Notes: generated by a model from the sequence alone, not told the origin. Shown: positions 34,895 through 45,857, counted from the stretch's first letter. The stretch is 64,000 nt of DNA from Crossaster papposus (GCA_037893245.1 JBAIAA010000262.1:1612001-1676000); one strand, 5' to 3'. A program made the numbers and translations.

Positions 34895-34952
34895 TAGCAG
34901 AGCGAGGTTTCGATCCTCGGACCTCTGGGTTATGGGACCAGCACGCTTCCAC
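34895..34952 (-). pseudogene. Truncated initiator tRNA copy lacking its 5' end
   Basis: The 3' 58 nt of the tRNA are present and end abruptly at plus-strand CTTCCAC, which is joined to AACATTAAAG of the leader. The acceptor 5' strand and half the A box are gone, so neither transcription nor folding is expected. Confidence 0.75.
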
Positions 34953-35028
34953 AACATTAAAGCGACATTCTAAAAACATTCTAAAATATGTATTACATTT
35001 GAATAACAGTGAAGCAAAAATACCTGTT

Positions 35029-35100
35029 TAGCAGAGCGAGGTTTCGATCCTCGGACCTCTGGGTTATGGGCCCAGCACGCTTCCACTGCGCCACTCTGCT
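35029..35100 (-). tRNA. Initiator tRNA-Met (CAT), exact consensus with T5 terminator
   Basis: Exact copy in the spacer context normally occupied by class B: its 3' flank is the AAACAGGTATTTTTGC type (coding strand), with T5 about 9 nt downstream. Immediately to its left (plus strand) is the deletion-bearing copy at 34895. Confidence 0.87.
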
Positions 35101-35599
35101 TCATGTGAATTTAGAAACAGCAAACAAAATTAAAGCAGACATTCTAAAAACATTCTAAAATATGTATTACATTTAAATAACAGTAAAGCAAAAATACCTC
35201 TTTAGCAGAGCGAGGTTTTGGTCCTCGGACCTGTGGGTTATGGGCCCAGCTCGCTCCCACTGCTCCACTCTACTTCATGTAAATTTAGAAACAGCAACAA
35301 AATGAAAGCAGACATTCTAAAAACTTTCTAAAATATGTATTAAATTTGAATAACAGTGAAGCAAAAATACCTTTTTAGCAGAGCGAGGTTTTGGTCTTCG
35401 GACCTCTGGGTTATGGGCCCAGCACGCTCCCACTGCAACACTCTGCGTAACTATTTTTAATAAAAATGAAATCACTATCAAGGAAATAATTATCCTGAGC
35501 AGACCGAGGTTGTGGTCATCCGAACTCTCGGTTACTGACCAAGAAAGTGTCTACTTCGTCACTCTGAGTCGAGTACCTCAAGTCATACCAAAAACCTGT

Positions 35600-35671
35600 T
35601 AGCAGAGCGAGGTTTCGATCCTCGGACCTCTGGGTTATGGGCCCAGCACCCTTCCACTGCGCCACTCTGCT
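35600..35671 (-). tRNA. Initiator tRNA-Met, one change (G23)
   Basis: C23 to G breaks pair 12-23 in the D stem. The 3' flank keeps T5 (ACAGGTTTTTGG on the coding strand). Confidence 0.5.
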
Positions 35672-36331
35672 TCATGTGAATTTAGAAACAGCAAACAAAA
35701 TGAAAGCAGGCATTCAAAAAACATTTAAAAATATTTATTACATTTGAATAACAGTGAAGCAAAAATACCTCTTTAGCAGAGCGATGTTTTGGTCCTCGGA
35801 CCTCTGGGTTATGTTCCCAGCACGCTCCCACTGCAACACTCTGCGTAACTATTTTTAATGAAAATGAAATCACTATCAAGGACATAATTATCCTGAGCAG
35901 ACCGAGGTTGTGGTCATCCGAACTCTCGGTTACTGACCAAGAAAGTGTCTACTTCGTCACTCTGAGTCGAGTACCTCAAGTCATACCAAAAACTTGTTAG
36001 CAGAGCGAGGTTTCGATCCTCGGACCTCTGGGTTATGGGCCCAGCACGCTCCCACTGCTCCACTCTACTTCATGTAAATTTAGAAACAGCAACAAAATGA
36101 AAGCAGACATTCTAAAAACTTTCTAAAATATTTATTAAATTTGAATAACAGTGAAGCAAAAATACCTCTTTAGCAGAGCGAGGTTTTGGTCTTTGGACCT
36201 CTGGGTTATGGGCCCAGCACGCTCCCACTGCAACACTCTGCGTAACTATTTTTAATAAAAATGAAATCACTATCAAGGAAATAATTATCCTGAGCAGACC
36301 GAGGTTGTGGTCATCCGAACTCTCGGTTACG

Positions 36332-36449
36332 TTAAGGAGAAATGACGAAAAAGTGGCCATTCTTTGATTCGAATGGGCGAGGACGCGCAGCGTCCGAGCC
36401 CAATTTGAATCAAAGAATGTCCACCTTTTGAGTCGTTTCTCCGACTTAA
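36332..36449. mobile_element. TTAA-bounded foldback, MITE-like
   Basis: Two arms of about 50 nt pair with each other (for example CATTCTTTGATTCGAA against TTTGAATCAAAGAATG), closing on a GC-rich core GGACGC-GCA-GCGTCC. TTAA occurs at both outer ends. The arms carry a few mismatches and bulges. TTAA ends recall piggyBac-type target preference, but I see no transposase, and the family is not identified. An RNA hairpin role cannot be excluded. Confidence 0.6.
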
Positions 36450-37476
36450 ACTACGTCCCTTTTACACCCATTGTCAATATTTAAAAGGAACAACAAGTGT
36501 CAATTCTTACTAATGCTTTAAAGTATGAGACGATTGAATTCCATTGTTCAGTGGTGCAAGCTACTAAGGAATGTGAAAGCTTTGTCCTGTCTAGTCTCCG
36601 TGTTGCGTAACCAAACAAGTGAATAAAGGTTGGGTAAAATGAGGGTGTTTAAAATGCCCACAGTACATTCGACATCGAAGTCATTTGATGCCATACATTG
36701 TTGTGCGTCGGGTGTGTCTCTGCTAACTCCGCTAATATGTCTTCCAGTGAGGATCCGTACATATTTTTGAGTAGGAATACGTTGGAAGATATGTTGTGTC
36801 ACTTCAAGAACTGACTCGCCAATTTATTTTGATGGTGATTTACACCAGTATTTTGGGACATATTCGATGAGGAATTATACTCCAATGAGGATTTATACTA
36901 AAGCGGCAAATTCAGAGGTGAAGAAACTTCCTACTACTCGTGGCTGATTTGGACCCCTAACGGATCAGGTAATGATGGAAAATAAGCAAGAAAAGGAAAC
37001 AAGAACTTGTTATTCCCAACATTTGGCTTAGCTCTCATCAGCAGCTAATTTTGGCTTATTATTTTAGCCCTTTTTATGGTGTAACAATATCGTCAGTAGT
37101 CATTATTCCGTGTCGAAAGTATACCAGCCTTTTGTTAAACCCTGAACGGTTTCATTATCACACATCAAACCAGACTCGGAACAAAACAAATTTCTGTTGG
37201 TTTTTCTGCCGTTTTTGCTACACGGGTATACGACAGGACAGGACAGGACAACATGGGCGAGTTAGCGAATGTAAAGTACATGTACGTGTTATACGTATAC
37301 CAGCCCTTTTAAAGTTGTGCATTAGTAGTACTTTTTAGGACCTTCGAACGTATGACATAACTATGACCTATCTCCGTCGAAAATTATTCCCATTTACAAG
37401 AAATGTACATATTTTAAATTGCAAACCATCGCTTCGACCTTGCTAATAAAAAGGTTTATCCTCCATTTGTTTTCTT
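36450..37476. other. Unassigned island sequence
   Basis: No recognisable gene or RNA. Small features are a five-base ACAGG run at 37233-37250, an 11-bp direct repeat GTATACCAGCC at 37119-37129 and 37295-37305, and a tATACGTATac dyad near 37291. An open frame on the minus strand (36548 to about 36826) is not recognised and lacks a convincing start. Confidence 0.5.
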
Positions 37477-37921
37477 AAGCCGTGTTCCCATTGGACTTTT
37501 TCTTCCGCGGCCACGCGGAGACTTACCGCGGCATTCCTTAGCGTGAATCTACCGCGCGTTCCCACCTGGACTTATATTCCGCGACGGAACGGTACATTCG
37601 CTGTTCGAGACTGGCAGAATGTCACACATTGCGGGCACTGTGCAGAGTCACCTTTGACCTATGCATAGCGTTTTACAGCGTGGTCGCGGTAGTTTTACAG
37701 CGCGGAACGTTCCCATTGGACTTTTTAGCGGCCATGATAATTTACCGTGGCTGCGCGAAAGTCTCCCGCGACCTCTTTCGGCCTGTTTTTTTTACATCAC
37801 GGTCGCGGTAAATAGACAGGGAGGTGTGTTTACCGTGCGTCCCCATTGGATTTAATTTTGTCGTTCTAAAGAAAAGTCGCGGTACTCTAACAAAATTAAG
37901 TCCAATGGGAACATGCCTTTA
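37477..37921. mobile_element. Small terminal-inverted-repeat element (about 445 bp)
   Basis: The ends are imperfect inverted copies sharing the core GTTCCCATTGGACTT (left, in 37483-37499) and AAGTCCAATGGGAAC (right, 37898-37912). The core recurs inside in direct orientation at about 37559, 37710 and 37840, interleaved with CCGCGG- and GGTCGCGGTA-type motifs. No transposase frame is present, so it is non-autonomous. The superfamily is not determined, and the target duplication is unclear. Confidence 0.55.
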
Positions 37922-38008
37922 GTCGTAATAAGTTCTTGGGCCATTTTCATTTTCGAATGTTTTAGACAAACCTTTATGCAATTTGTTACATGCGGTTTGG
38001 CGCATCCA

Positions 38009-38281
38009 TTTTATTTTATTTTTGTTATTGTTGATATCCCAGGTTGTGGCAAATCTGTGCAACAAGGCTTTTGGACGAACCACTCCATACGATTGAGCAT
38101 GGCAGCATCTCGTCTCTACAACAAGGGCTTCGGTGGCCAGAACCAGGGAGGACCATAGGAGAGCAGTCAGCCGGGCTGAAACTGCATAAGCGCGTCGACA
38201 CGGCAAAGAGACCTCCAAGACAATTAACTGTTGAAAGCTCTAGAGAAACTGTCAACATAGCTCTTACTAAGTTGTAATAAA
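38009..38281 (+). other. Weak candidate 3'-terminal exon
   Basis: A T-rich tract at 38009-38036 is followed by TATCCCAG at 38035-38042, which resembles a splice acceptor. The next frame is open for 77 codons and stops at 38275-38277, overlapping an AATAAA signal at 38276-38281. The peptide is not recognised, and no upstream exon is visible in the array. Chance occurrence or a captured retro-copied fragment is as likely. Confidence 0.2.
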
Positions 38282-38336
38282 TATAACAATAGCAATTTCT
38301 GCGTCCATTGAGTCGTTCTTTTTCTGTTAATTCTTA

Positions 38337-38366
38337 AAAGAATGTACAGTTAACTGTACATTCTTT
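38337..38366. repeat. Perfect 30-bp palindrome
   Basis: AAAGAATGTACAG, TTAA, CTGTACATTCTTT: every base pairs across the centre at 38351/38352. There is no T-run typical of a Pol III terminator. It could be a hairpin, a dimeric protein site or the remnant of a terminal repeat. Confidence 0.7.
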
Positions 38367-38393
38367 AAAATAATCGACACTTTTCTGAATAGA

Positions 38394-38403
38394 GTGACGT
38401 CAC
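38394..38403. promoter_or_regulatory. GTGACGTCAC palindrome (CRE-like)
   Basis: A perfect 10-bp palindrome containing TGACGTCA, the CREB/ATF consensus, about 10 bp from the island's right edge. With no promoter nearby its role is unproven; a 10-bp match can arise by chance. Confidence 0.3.
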
Positions 38404-38412
38404 AAGAGTAGT

Positions 38413-40511
38413 TTAATGACCAAGCAAGTGTCTACTTCGTCACTCTGAGTCGAGTACCTCAAGTCATACCAAAAACTTGTTAGCAGAGCGAGGTTTCGAT
38501 CCCGGACCTCTGGGTTATGGGCCCAGCACGCTTCCACTGCGCCACTCTGCTTCATGTGAATTTAGAAACAGAAAATAAAATGAAAGCAGGCATTCAAAAA
38601 ACATTCTAAAATATGCATTACATTTGAATAACAGTGAAGCAAAAATACCTCTTTAGCAGAGCGAGGTTTTGGTCCTCGGACCTCTGGGTTATGTGCCCAG
38701 CACGCTCCCACTGCAACACTCTGCGTAACTATTTTTAATGAAAATGAAATCACTATCAAGGACATAAATATCCTGAGCAGACCGAGGTTGTGGTCATCCG
38801 AACTCTCGGTTACTGACCAAGAAAGTGTCTACTTCGTCACTCTGAGTCGAGTACCTCAAGTCATACCAAAAACTTGTTAGCAGAGCGAGGTTTTGGTCCT
38901 CGGACCTCTGGGTTATGTGCCCAGCACGCTCCCACTGCAACACTCTGCGTAACTATTTTTAATGAAAATGAAGTCACTATCAAGGAAATAATTATCCTGA
39001 GCAGACCGAGGTTGTGGTCATCCGAACTCTCGGTTACTGACTAAGAAAGTGTCTACTTCGTCACTCTAAGTCGAGTACCTCAAGTCATACCAAAAACTTG
39101 TTAGCAGAGCGAGGTTTCGATCTTCGGACCTCTGGGTTATGGGCCCAGCACGCTTCCACTCTGCTTCATTGGAATTTAGAAACAGCAAACAAAATTAAAG
39201 CAGACATTATAAAAACATTCTAAAATATTTATTACATTTGAATAACAGTGAAGCAAAAATACCTCTTTAGCAGAGCGAGGTTTTGGTCCTCGGACCTCTG
39301 GGTTATGTGCCCAGCACGCTCCCACTGCAACACTCTGCGTAACTATTTTTAATGAAAATGAAATCACTATCAAGGACATAATTATCCTGAGCAGACCGAG
39401 GTTGTGGTCATCCGAACTCTCGGTTACTGACCAAGAAAGTGTCTACTTCGTCACTCTGAGTCGAGTACCTCAAGTCATACCAAAAACTTGTTAGCAGAGC
39501 GAGGTTTTGGTCCTCGGACCTCTGGGTTATGTGCCCAGCACGCTCCCACTGCAACACTCTGCGTAACTATTTTTAATGAAAATGAAATCACTATCAAGGA
39601 AATAATTATCCTGAGCAGACCGAGGTTGTGGTCATCCGAACTCTCGGTTACTGACTAAGAAAGTGTCTACTTCGTCACTCTAAGTCGAGTACCTCAAGTC
39701 ATACCAAAAACTTGTTAGCAGAGCGAGGTTTCGATCTTCGGACATCTGGGTTATGGGCCCAGCACGCTTCCACTGCGCCACTCTGCTTCATTGGAATTTA
39801 GAAACAGCAAACAAAATTAAAGCAGACATTATAAAAACATTCTAAAATATTTATTACATTTGAATAACAGTGAAGCAAAAATACCTCTTTAGCAGAGCGA
39901 GGTTTTGGTCCTCGGACCTCTGGGTTATGTGCCCAGCACGCTCCCACTGCAACACTCTGCGTAACTATTTTTAATGAAAATGAAATCACTATCAAGGACA
40001 TAATTATCCTGAGCAGACCGAGGTTGTGGTCATCCGAACTCTCTGTTACTGACCAAGAAAGTGTCTACTTCGTCACTCTGAGTCGAGTACCTCAAGTCAT
40101 ACCAAAAACTTGTTAGCAGAGCGAGGTTTTGGTCCTCGGACCTCTGGGTTATGTGCCCAGCACGATCCCACTGCAACACTCTGCGTAACTATTTGTAATG
40201 AAAATGAAATCACTATCAAGGAAATAACTATCCTGAGCAGACCGAGGATTTGGTCATCCGAACTCTCGGTTACTGACCAAGAAAGTGTCTACTTCGTCAC
40301 TCTGAGTCGAGTACCTCAAGTCATACCAAAAACTTGTTAGCAGAGCGAGGTTTCGATCTTCGGACCTCTGGGTTATGGGCCCATCACGCTTCCACTGCGC
40401 CACTCTGCTTCATGTGAATTTAGAAACAGCAAACAAAATTAAAGCAGACATTCTAAAAACATTCTAAAATATGTATTACATTTGAATAACTGTGAAGCAA
40501 AAATACCTCTT
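38413..40511 (-). repeat. 622-bp repeat zone right of the island
   Basis: BC modules with the plus-strand GGTTATGTGCCC anticodon arm alternate with A52-type class A copies. Two successive blocks repeat at 622 bp (for example the leader at 39176 and 39798). The class A copy at 39102 lacks 8 nt of the D-arm region that the copy at 39716 retains. Another copy at about 38481 has lost one base from its T stem (GATCCCGG). Confidence 0.7.
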
Positions 40512-40583
40512 TAGCAGAGCGAGGTTTCGATCCTCGGACCTCTGGGTTATGGGCCCAGCACGCTTCCACTGCGCCACTCTGCT
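40512..40583 (-). tRNA. Initiator tRNA-Met (CAT), exact consensus with T5 terminator
   Basis: Exact copy with the GTATTTTTGC-type terminator. First exact gene right of the island. Confidence 0.87.
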
Positions 40584-41655
40584 TCATGTGAATTTAGAAA
40601 CAGCAAACAAAATTAAAGCAGACATTATAAAAACATTCTAAAATATTAATTAAATTTGAATAACAGTGAAGCAAAAATACCTCTTTAGCAGAGTGAGGTT
40701 TTGGTCTTCGGACCTCTGGGTTATGGGCCCAGCACGCCCCCACTGCACCACTCTGCGTAACTATTTTTAATGAAAATGAAATCACAATCAAGGACATAAT
40801 TATCCTGAGCAGATCGAGGTTGTGGTCATCCGAAATATGGGTTACTGGCCAAGAAAGTGTCTACTTCGTCACTCTGAGTCGAGTACCTCAAGTCATACCA
40901 AAAACTTGTTAGCAGAGCGAGGTTTCGATCCTCGGACCACTGGGTTATGGGCCCAGCACGGTTCCACTGCGCCACTCTGCTTCATGTGAATTTAGAAACA
41001 GCAAACAAAATTAAAGCAGACATTCTAAAAACATTCTAAAATATGTATTACATTTGAATAACAGTGAAGCAAAAATACTTCTTTATCAGAGCGAGGTTTT
41101 GGTCCTCGGACCTCGGGGATATGGGCCCAGCACGCTCTCACTGCTCCACTCTACTTCATGTAATTTTAGAAACAGCAAACAAAATTAAAGCAGACATTCT
41201 AAAAACATTCTAAAATATGTATTACATTTGAATAACAGTGAAGCAAAAATACCTCTTTAGCAGAGCGAGGTTTTGGTCCTCGGACCTCTTGGTTATGGGG
41301 CCAGCACGCTCACACTGCTCCACTCTACTTCATGTAAATTTAGATACAGCAATCAAAATGAAAGCAGACATTCTAAAAACATTCTAAAATATTTATTAAA
41401 TTTGAATAACAGTTAAGCAAAAATACCTCTTTAGCAGAGCGAGGTTTTGGTCTTTGGACCTCTGGGTTATGGGCCCAGAACGCTCCCACTGCAAGACTCT
41501 GCGTAACTGTCTTTCATGAAAATGAAATCACTATCAAGGAAATAATTATCCTGAGCAGACCGAGGTTGTGGTCATCCGAACTCTTGGTTACTTAACAAGA
41601 AAGTGTCTACTTCGTCACTCTGAGTCGAGTACCTCAAGTCATACCAAAAACTTGT

Positions 41656-41727
41656 TAGCAGAGCGAGGTTTCGATCCTCGGACCTCTGGGTTATGGGCCC
41701 AGCACGCTTCCACTGCGCCACTCTGCT
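41656..41727 (-). tRNA. Initiator tRNA-Met (CAT), exact consensus with T5 terminator
   Basis: Exact copy with the AAGTTTTTGG-type terminator. This is the last exact copy in the window; beyond it every class A copy carries at least one change. Confidence 0.87.
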
Positions 41728-43766
41728 TCATGTGAATTTAGAAACAGCAAACAAAATGAAAGCAGACATTCTAAAAACATTCTAAAATATTTATTAAATT
41801 TGAATAACAGTGAAGCAAAAATACCTCTTTAGCAGAGCGAGGTTTTGGTCTTCGGACCTCTGGGTTATGGGCCCAGCACGCCCCCACTACACCACTCTGC
41901 GTAACTATTTTTAATGAAAATGAAATCACTATCAAGGACATAATTATCCTGAGCAGATCGAGGTTGTGGTCATCCGAAATATCGGTTACTGGCCAAGAAA
42001 GTGTCTACTTCGTCACTCTGAGTCGAGTACCTCAAGTCATACCAAAAACGTGTTAAAAGAGCGATGTTTCGATTTTCGGACCTCTGGGTTATGGGCCCAG
42101 CACGCTTCCACTGCGCCACTCTGCTTCATGTGAATTTAGAAACAGCAAACAAAATTAAAGCAGACATTCTAAAAACATTCTAAAATATGTATTACATTTG
42201 AATAACAGTGAAGCAAAAATACCTCTTTAGCAGAGCGAGGTTTTGGTCCTCGGACATCTGGGTTATGGGCCCAGCACGCTCCCACTGCAACACTCTGCGT
42301 AACTGTCTTTCATGAAAATGAAATCACTATCAAGGAAATAATTATCCTGAGCAGACCGAGGTTGTGGTCATCCGAACTCTCGGTTACTTACCAAGAAAGT
42401 GTCTACTTCGTCAATATGAGTCGAGTACCTCAAGTCATACCAAAAACGTGTTAGAAGATCGAGGTTTCGGTCTTCGGACCTCTGGGTTAAGGGCCCAGCA
42501 CGCTTCCACTGCGCCACTCTACTTCATGTAAAGTTAGAAACAGCAAACAAAATGAAAGCAGACATTCTAAAAACATTCTAAAATATTTAAATTTGAATAA
42601 CAGTGAAGCAAAAATACCTCTTTAGCAGAGCGAGGTTTTGGTCCTCGGACATCTGGGTTATGGGCCCAGCACGCTCACACTGCTCCACTCTACTTCATGT
42701 AAATTTAGAAACAGCAATCAAAATTAAAGCAGACATTCTAAAAACATTCTAAAATATTTATTAAATTTGAATAACAGTTAAGCAAAAATACCTCTTTAGC
42801 AGAGCGAGGTTTTGGTCTTTGGACCTCTGGGTTATGGGCCCAGAACGCTCCCACTGCAAGACTCTGCGTAACTGTCTTTCATGAAAATGAAATCACTATC
42901 AAGGAAATAATTATCCTGAGCAGACCGAGGTTGTGGTCATCCGAACTCTTGGTTACTTACCAAGAAAGTGTCTACTTCGTCACTCTGAGTCGAGTACCTC
43001 AAGTCATACCAAAAACCTGTTAGCAGAGCGAGGTTTCGATTTTCGGACCTCTGGGTTATGGGCCCAGCACGCTTCCACTGCGCCACTCTGCTTCATGTGA
43101 ATTTAGAAACAGCAAACAAAATTAAAGCAGACATTCTAAAAACATTCTAAAATATGTATTACATTTGAATAACAGTGAAGCAAAAATACCTCTTTAGCAG
43201 AGCGAGGTTTGGGTCCTCGGACATCTGGGTTATTGGCCCAGCACGCTCACACTGCTCCACTCTACTTCATGTAAATTTAGAAACAGCAATCAAAATTAAA
43301 GCAGACATTGTAAAAACATTATAAAATATTTATTAAATTTGAATAGCAGTTAAGCAAAAATACCTCTTTAGCAGAGCGAGGTTTTGGTCTTTGGACCTCT
43401 GGGTTATGGGCCCAGAACGCTCCCACTGCAAGACTCTGCGTAACTGTCTTTCATGAAAATGAAATCACTACCAAGGAAATAATTATCCTGAGCAGACCGA
43501 GGTTGTGGTCATCCGAACTCTTGGTTACTTACCAAGAAAGTGTCTACTTCGTCACTCTGATTCGAGTACCTCAAGTCATACCAAAAACTTGTTAGCAGAG
43601 CGAGGTTTTGGTCTTCGGACATCTGGGTTATGGGCCCAGCACGGTCCCACTGCTCCACTCTACTTCATGTGAATTTAGAAACAGCAAACAAAATTAAAAC
43701 AAAAATTCTAAAAACATTATAATATAGTTATTACATTTGAATAAAAGTGAAGCAAAAATACCTCTT

Positions 43767-43838
43767 TAGCAGAAAGAGGTTTTGGTCCTAGGACCTCTTG
43801 GTTGTGGGCCCAGCACGCTCCCACTGCTCCACTATGCG
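43767..43838 (-). pseudogene. Initiator-like copy with CAC anticodon
   Basis: The loop reads CCCACAA (anticodon CAC). The acceptor and T arm carry further changes (plus-strand AGAAAGAGG), so a working tRNA is unlikely. Confidence 0.6.
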
Positions 43839-44387
43839 TAACTATTTTTAATGAAAATGAAATCACTATCAAGGAAATAATTATCCCGATCAGACCGAGG
43901 TTGTGGTCATCCGAACTCTCGGTTACTGACCAAGAAAGTGTCTACTTCGTCACTCTGAGTCGAGTACCCCAAGTCATACCAAAACTTGTTAGCAGAGCGA
44001 GGTTTTGGTCCTCGGACCTCTGGGTTATGGGCCCAGCACGCTCCCATTGCGCCACTCTGCTTCATGTGAATTTGGAAACAGAAAACAAAATTAAAGCAAA
44101 CATTCTAAAAACATTATAATATAGTTATTACATTTGAATAACAGTGAAGCAAAAATACCTCTTTAGCAACGCGAGGTTTTGGTCCTCGGACCTCTTGGTT
44201 ATGGGCCCAGCACGCTCCCACTGCTCCACTATGCGTAACTATTTTTAATGAAAATGAAATCACTATCAAAGAAATAATTATCCTGAGCAGACCGAGGTTG
44301 TGGTCATCCGAACTCTCGGTTACTGACCAAGAAAGTGTCTACTTCGTCACTCTGAGTCGAGTACCTCAAGTCATACCAAAAACACGT

Positions 44388-44459
44388 TAGCAGAGCGAGG
44401 TTTCGATCTTCGGACCTCTGGGTTAAGGGCCCAGCACGCTTCCACTGCGCCACTCTACT
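44388..44459 (-). pseudogene. Initiator-like copy with CTT anticodon, right-arm family
   Basis: Type example of the right-arm CTT family: 72 nt, T3:G70 wobble, A52/C62 mismatch, and a 3' flank ACGTGTTTTTGG with T5. Sister copies are at 45460, 47624, near 48594, 50534, 53444, 54414, 56926 and 59145. Confidence 0.65.
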
Positions 44460-45339
44460 TCATGTAAAGTTAGAAACAGAAAACAAAATGAAAGCAGACA
44501 TTCTAAAAACATTCTAAAATATTTATTACATTTGAATAACAGTGAAGCAAAAATACCTCTTTAGCAGAGCGAGATTTTGGTCCTCAGACCTCTTGGTTAT
44601 GGGCCCAGCACGCTCCCACTGCTCCACTCTGCGTAACTATCTTTAATGAAAATGAAATCACTATCAAGGAAATAATTATCCTGATCAGACCGAGGTTGTG
44701 GTCATCCGAACTCTCGGTTACTGACCAAGAAAGTGTCTACTTCGTCACTCTGAGTCGAGTACCTCAAGTCATACCAAAAACGCGTTAGCAGAGCGAGGTT
44801 TCGATCTGCGGACCTCTGGGTTAGGGGCCAGCACGCTTCCACTGCGCCACTCTACTTCATGTAAAATTAGAAACAGAAAACAAAATGAAAGCAGACATTC
44901 TAAAAACATTCTAAAATATTTATTAAATTTGAATAACAGTGAAGCAAAAATACCTCTTTAGCAGAGCGAGGTTTTGGTCTTCGGACCTCTGGGTTATGGG
45001 CCCAGCACGCTCCCACTGCAACACTCTGCGTAACTATTTTTAATGAAAATGAAATCACTATCAAGGAAATAATTATCCTGAGCAGACCGAGGTTGTGGTC
45101 ATCCGATCTCTCGGTTACTGACCAAGAAAGTGTCTACTTCGTCACTCTGAGTGGAGTACCTCAAGTCATACCAAACACTTGTTAGCAGAGCGATGTTTCG
45201 ATCCTCGGACCTCTGGGTTATGTGCCCAGCACGCTCCCACTGCTCCACTCTACTTCATGTAAATTTAGAAACAGCAAACAAAATAAAAGCAGACATTCTA
45301 AAAACATTCAAAAATATGTATTAAATTTAAATAACAGTG

Positions 45340-45432
45340 AAGCAAAAATACCTCTTAAGCAGAGCGAGGTTGTGGTCATCCGAACTCTCGGTTACTGACC
45401 AAGAAAGTGTCTACTTCGTCACTCTGAGTCGA
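45340..45432 (-). repeat. B/C fusion module
   Basis: The plus strand starts as a class B 3' end (TTAAGCAGAGCGAGGT) and continues as class C (TGTGGTCATCCGAACTCTCG). The switch lies within the shared AGCAGA-CGAGGTT homology, so the B segment and its spacer are lost. This is the product expected from unequal exchange between B and C tRNA-like segments. Confidence 0.8.
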
Positions 45433-45459
45433 GTACCTCAAGTCATACCAAAAACACGT

Positions 45460-45531
45460 TAGCAGAGCGAGGTTTCGATCTTCGGACCTCTGGGTTAAGG
45501 GCCCAGCACGCTTCCACTGCGCCACTCTACT
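45460..45531 (-). pseudogene. Initiator-like copy with CTT anticodon
   Basis: Right-arm CTT family member lying just after the B/C fusion at 45358-45380. Confidence 0.65.
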
Positions 45532-45857
45532 TCATGTAAAGTTAGAAACAGAAAACAAAATGAAAGCAGACATTCTAAAAACATTCTAAAATATTTATTA
45601 CATTTAAATAACAGTGAAGCAAAAATACCTCTTTAGCAGAGCGAGGTTTTGGTCCTCGGACCTCTTGGTTATGGGCCCAGCACGCTCCCACTGCTCCACT
45701 ATGCGTAACTATTTTTAATGAAAATGAAATCACTATCAAGAAAATAATTATCCTGAGCAGACCGAGGTTGTGGTCATCCGAACTCTCGGTTACTGACCAA
45801 GAAAGTGTTTACTTCGTCACCCTGAGTCGAGTACCTCAGGTCATACCAACAACGCGT

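Larger units (their letters stand above)
1..36330 (-). repeat. Left arm of giant initiator-tRNA-derived tandem array
   Basis: Every stretch resolves into tRNA-like modules of classes A, B and C, all read on the minus strand. Class A and its leader repeat at 174 bp; the B+C pair repeats at 224 bp. The anticodon arm, read on the plus strand as CTGGGTTATGGGCCCAG, is the most constant segment. No inverted module was seen. Modules are grouped into higher-order repeats whose period changes along the arm. The arm ends inside a class C module at the island. No unique sequence longer than a few tens of bases was found in this arm. Confidence 0.95.
34100..36330 (-). repeat. Third, partial 1941-type unit grading into diverged modules
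   Basis: The first 270 bp or so follow the 1941-bp unit; the rest is a different module order with more base changes, ending at the island. It includes the exact gene at 35029 and a truncated copy at 34895. Confidence 0.7.
36331..38412. other. Non-array island inserted in a class C module
   Basis: About 2.08 kb with no tRNA-like modules. The left flank stops inside a class C segment at CTCTCGGTTAC, and the right flank resumes the same segment at TTAATGACCAAGC, so only a TTA/TTAM-like step is shared and no array sequence is lost. Orientation is the same on both sides, as expected for an insertion rather than a rearrangement. It appears composite: a foldback, a TIR element, a candidate exon and palindromes. 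Confidence 0.8.

Noticed and set aside
36548-36826. Minus-strand open frame in the island
   Set aside because: About 90 codons between stops with no ATG near the start, no recognised domain and no promoter or splice context; too weak to call.
37629-37855. Short frames inside the TIR element
   Set aside because: Overlapping frames in CG-rich repeat sequence with no transposase motif; they are best explained as chance openness.
36331-38416. Whole island as one autonomous TTAA-type transposon
   Set aside because: TTAA occurs near both edges, but the outer ends do not match each other as inverted repeats and no transposase is present. A composite or nested origin fits better.
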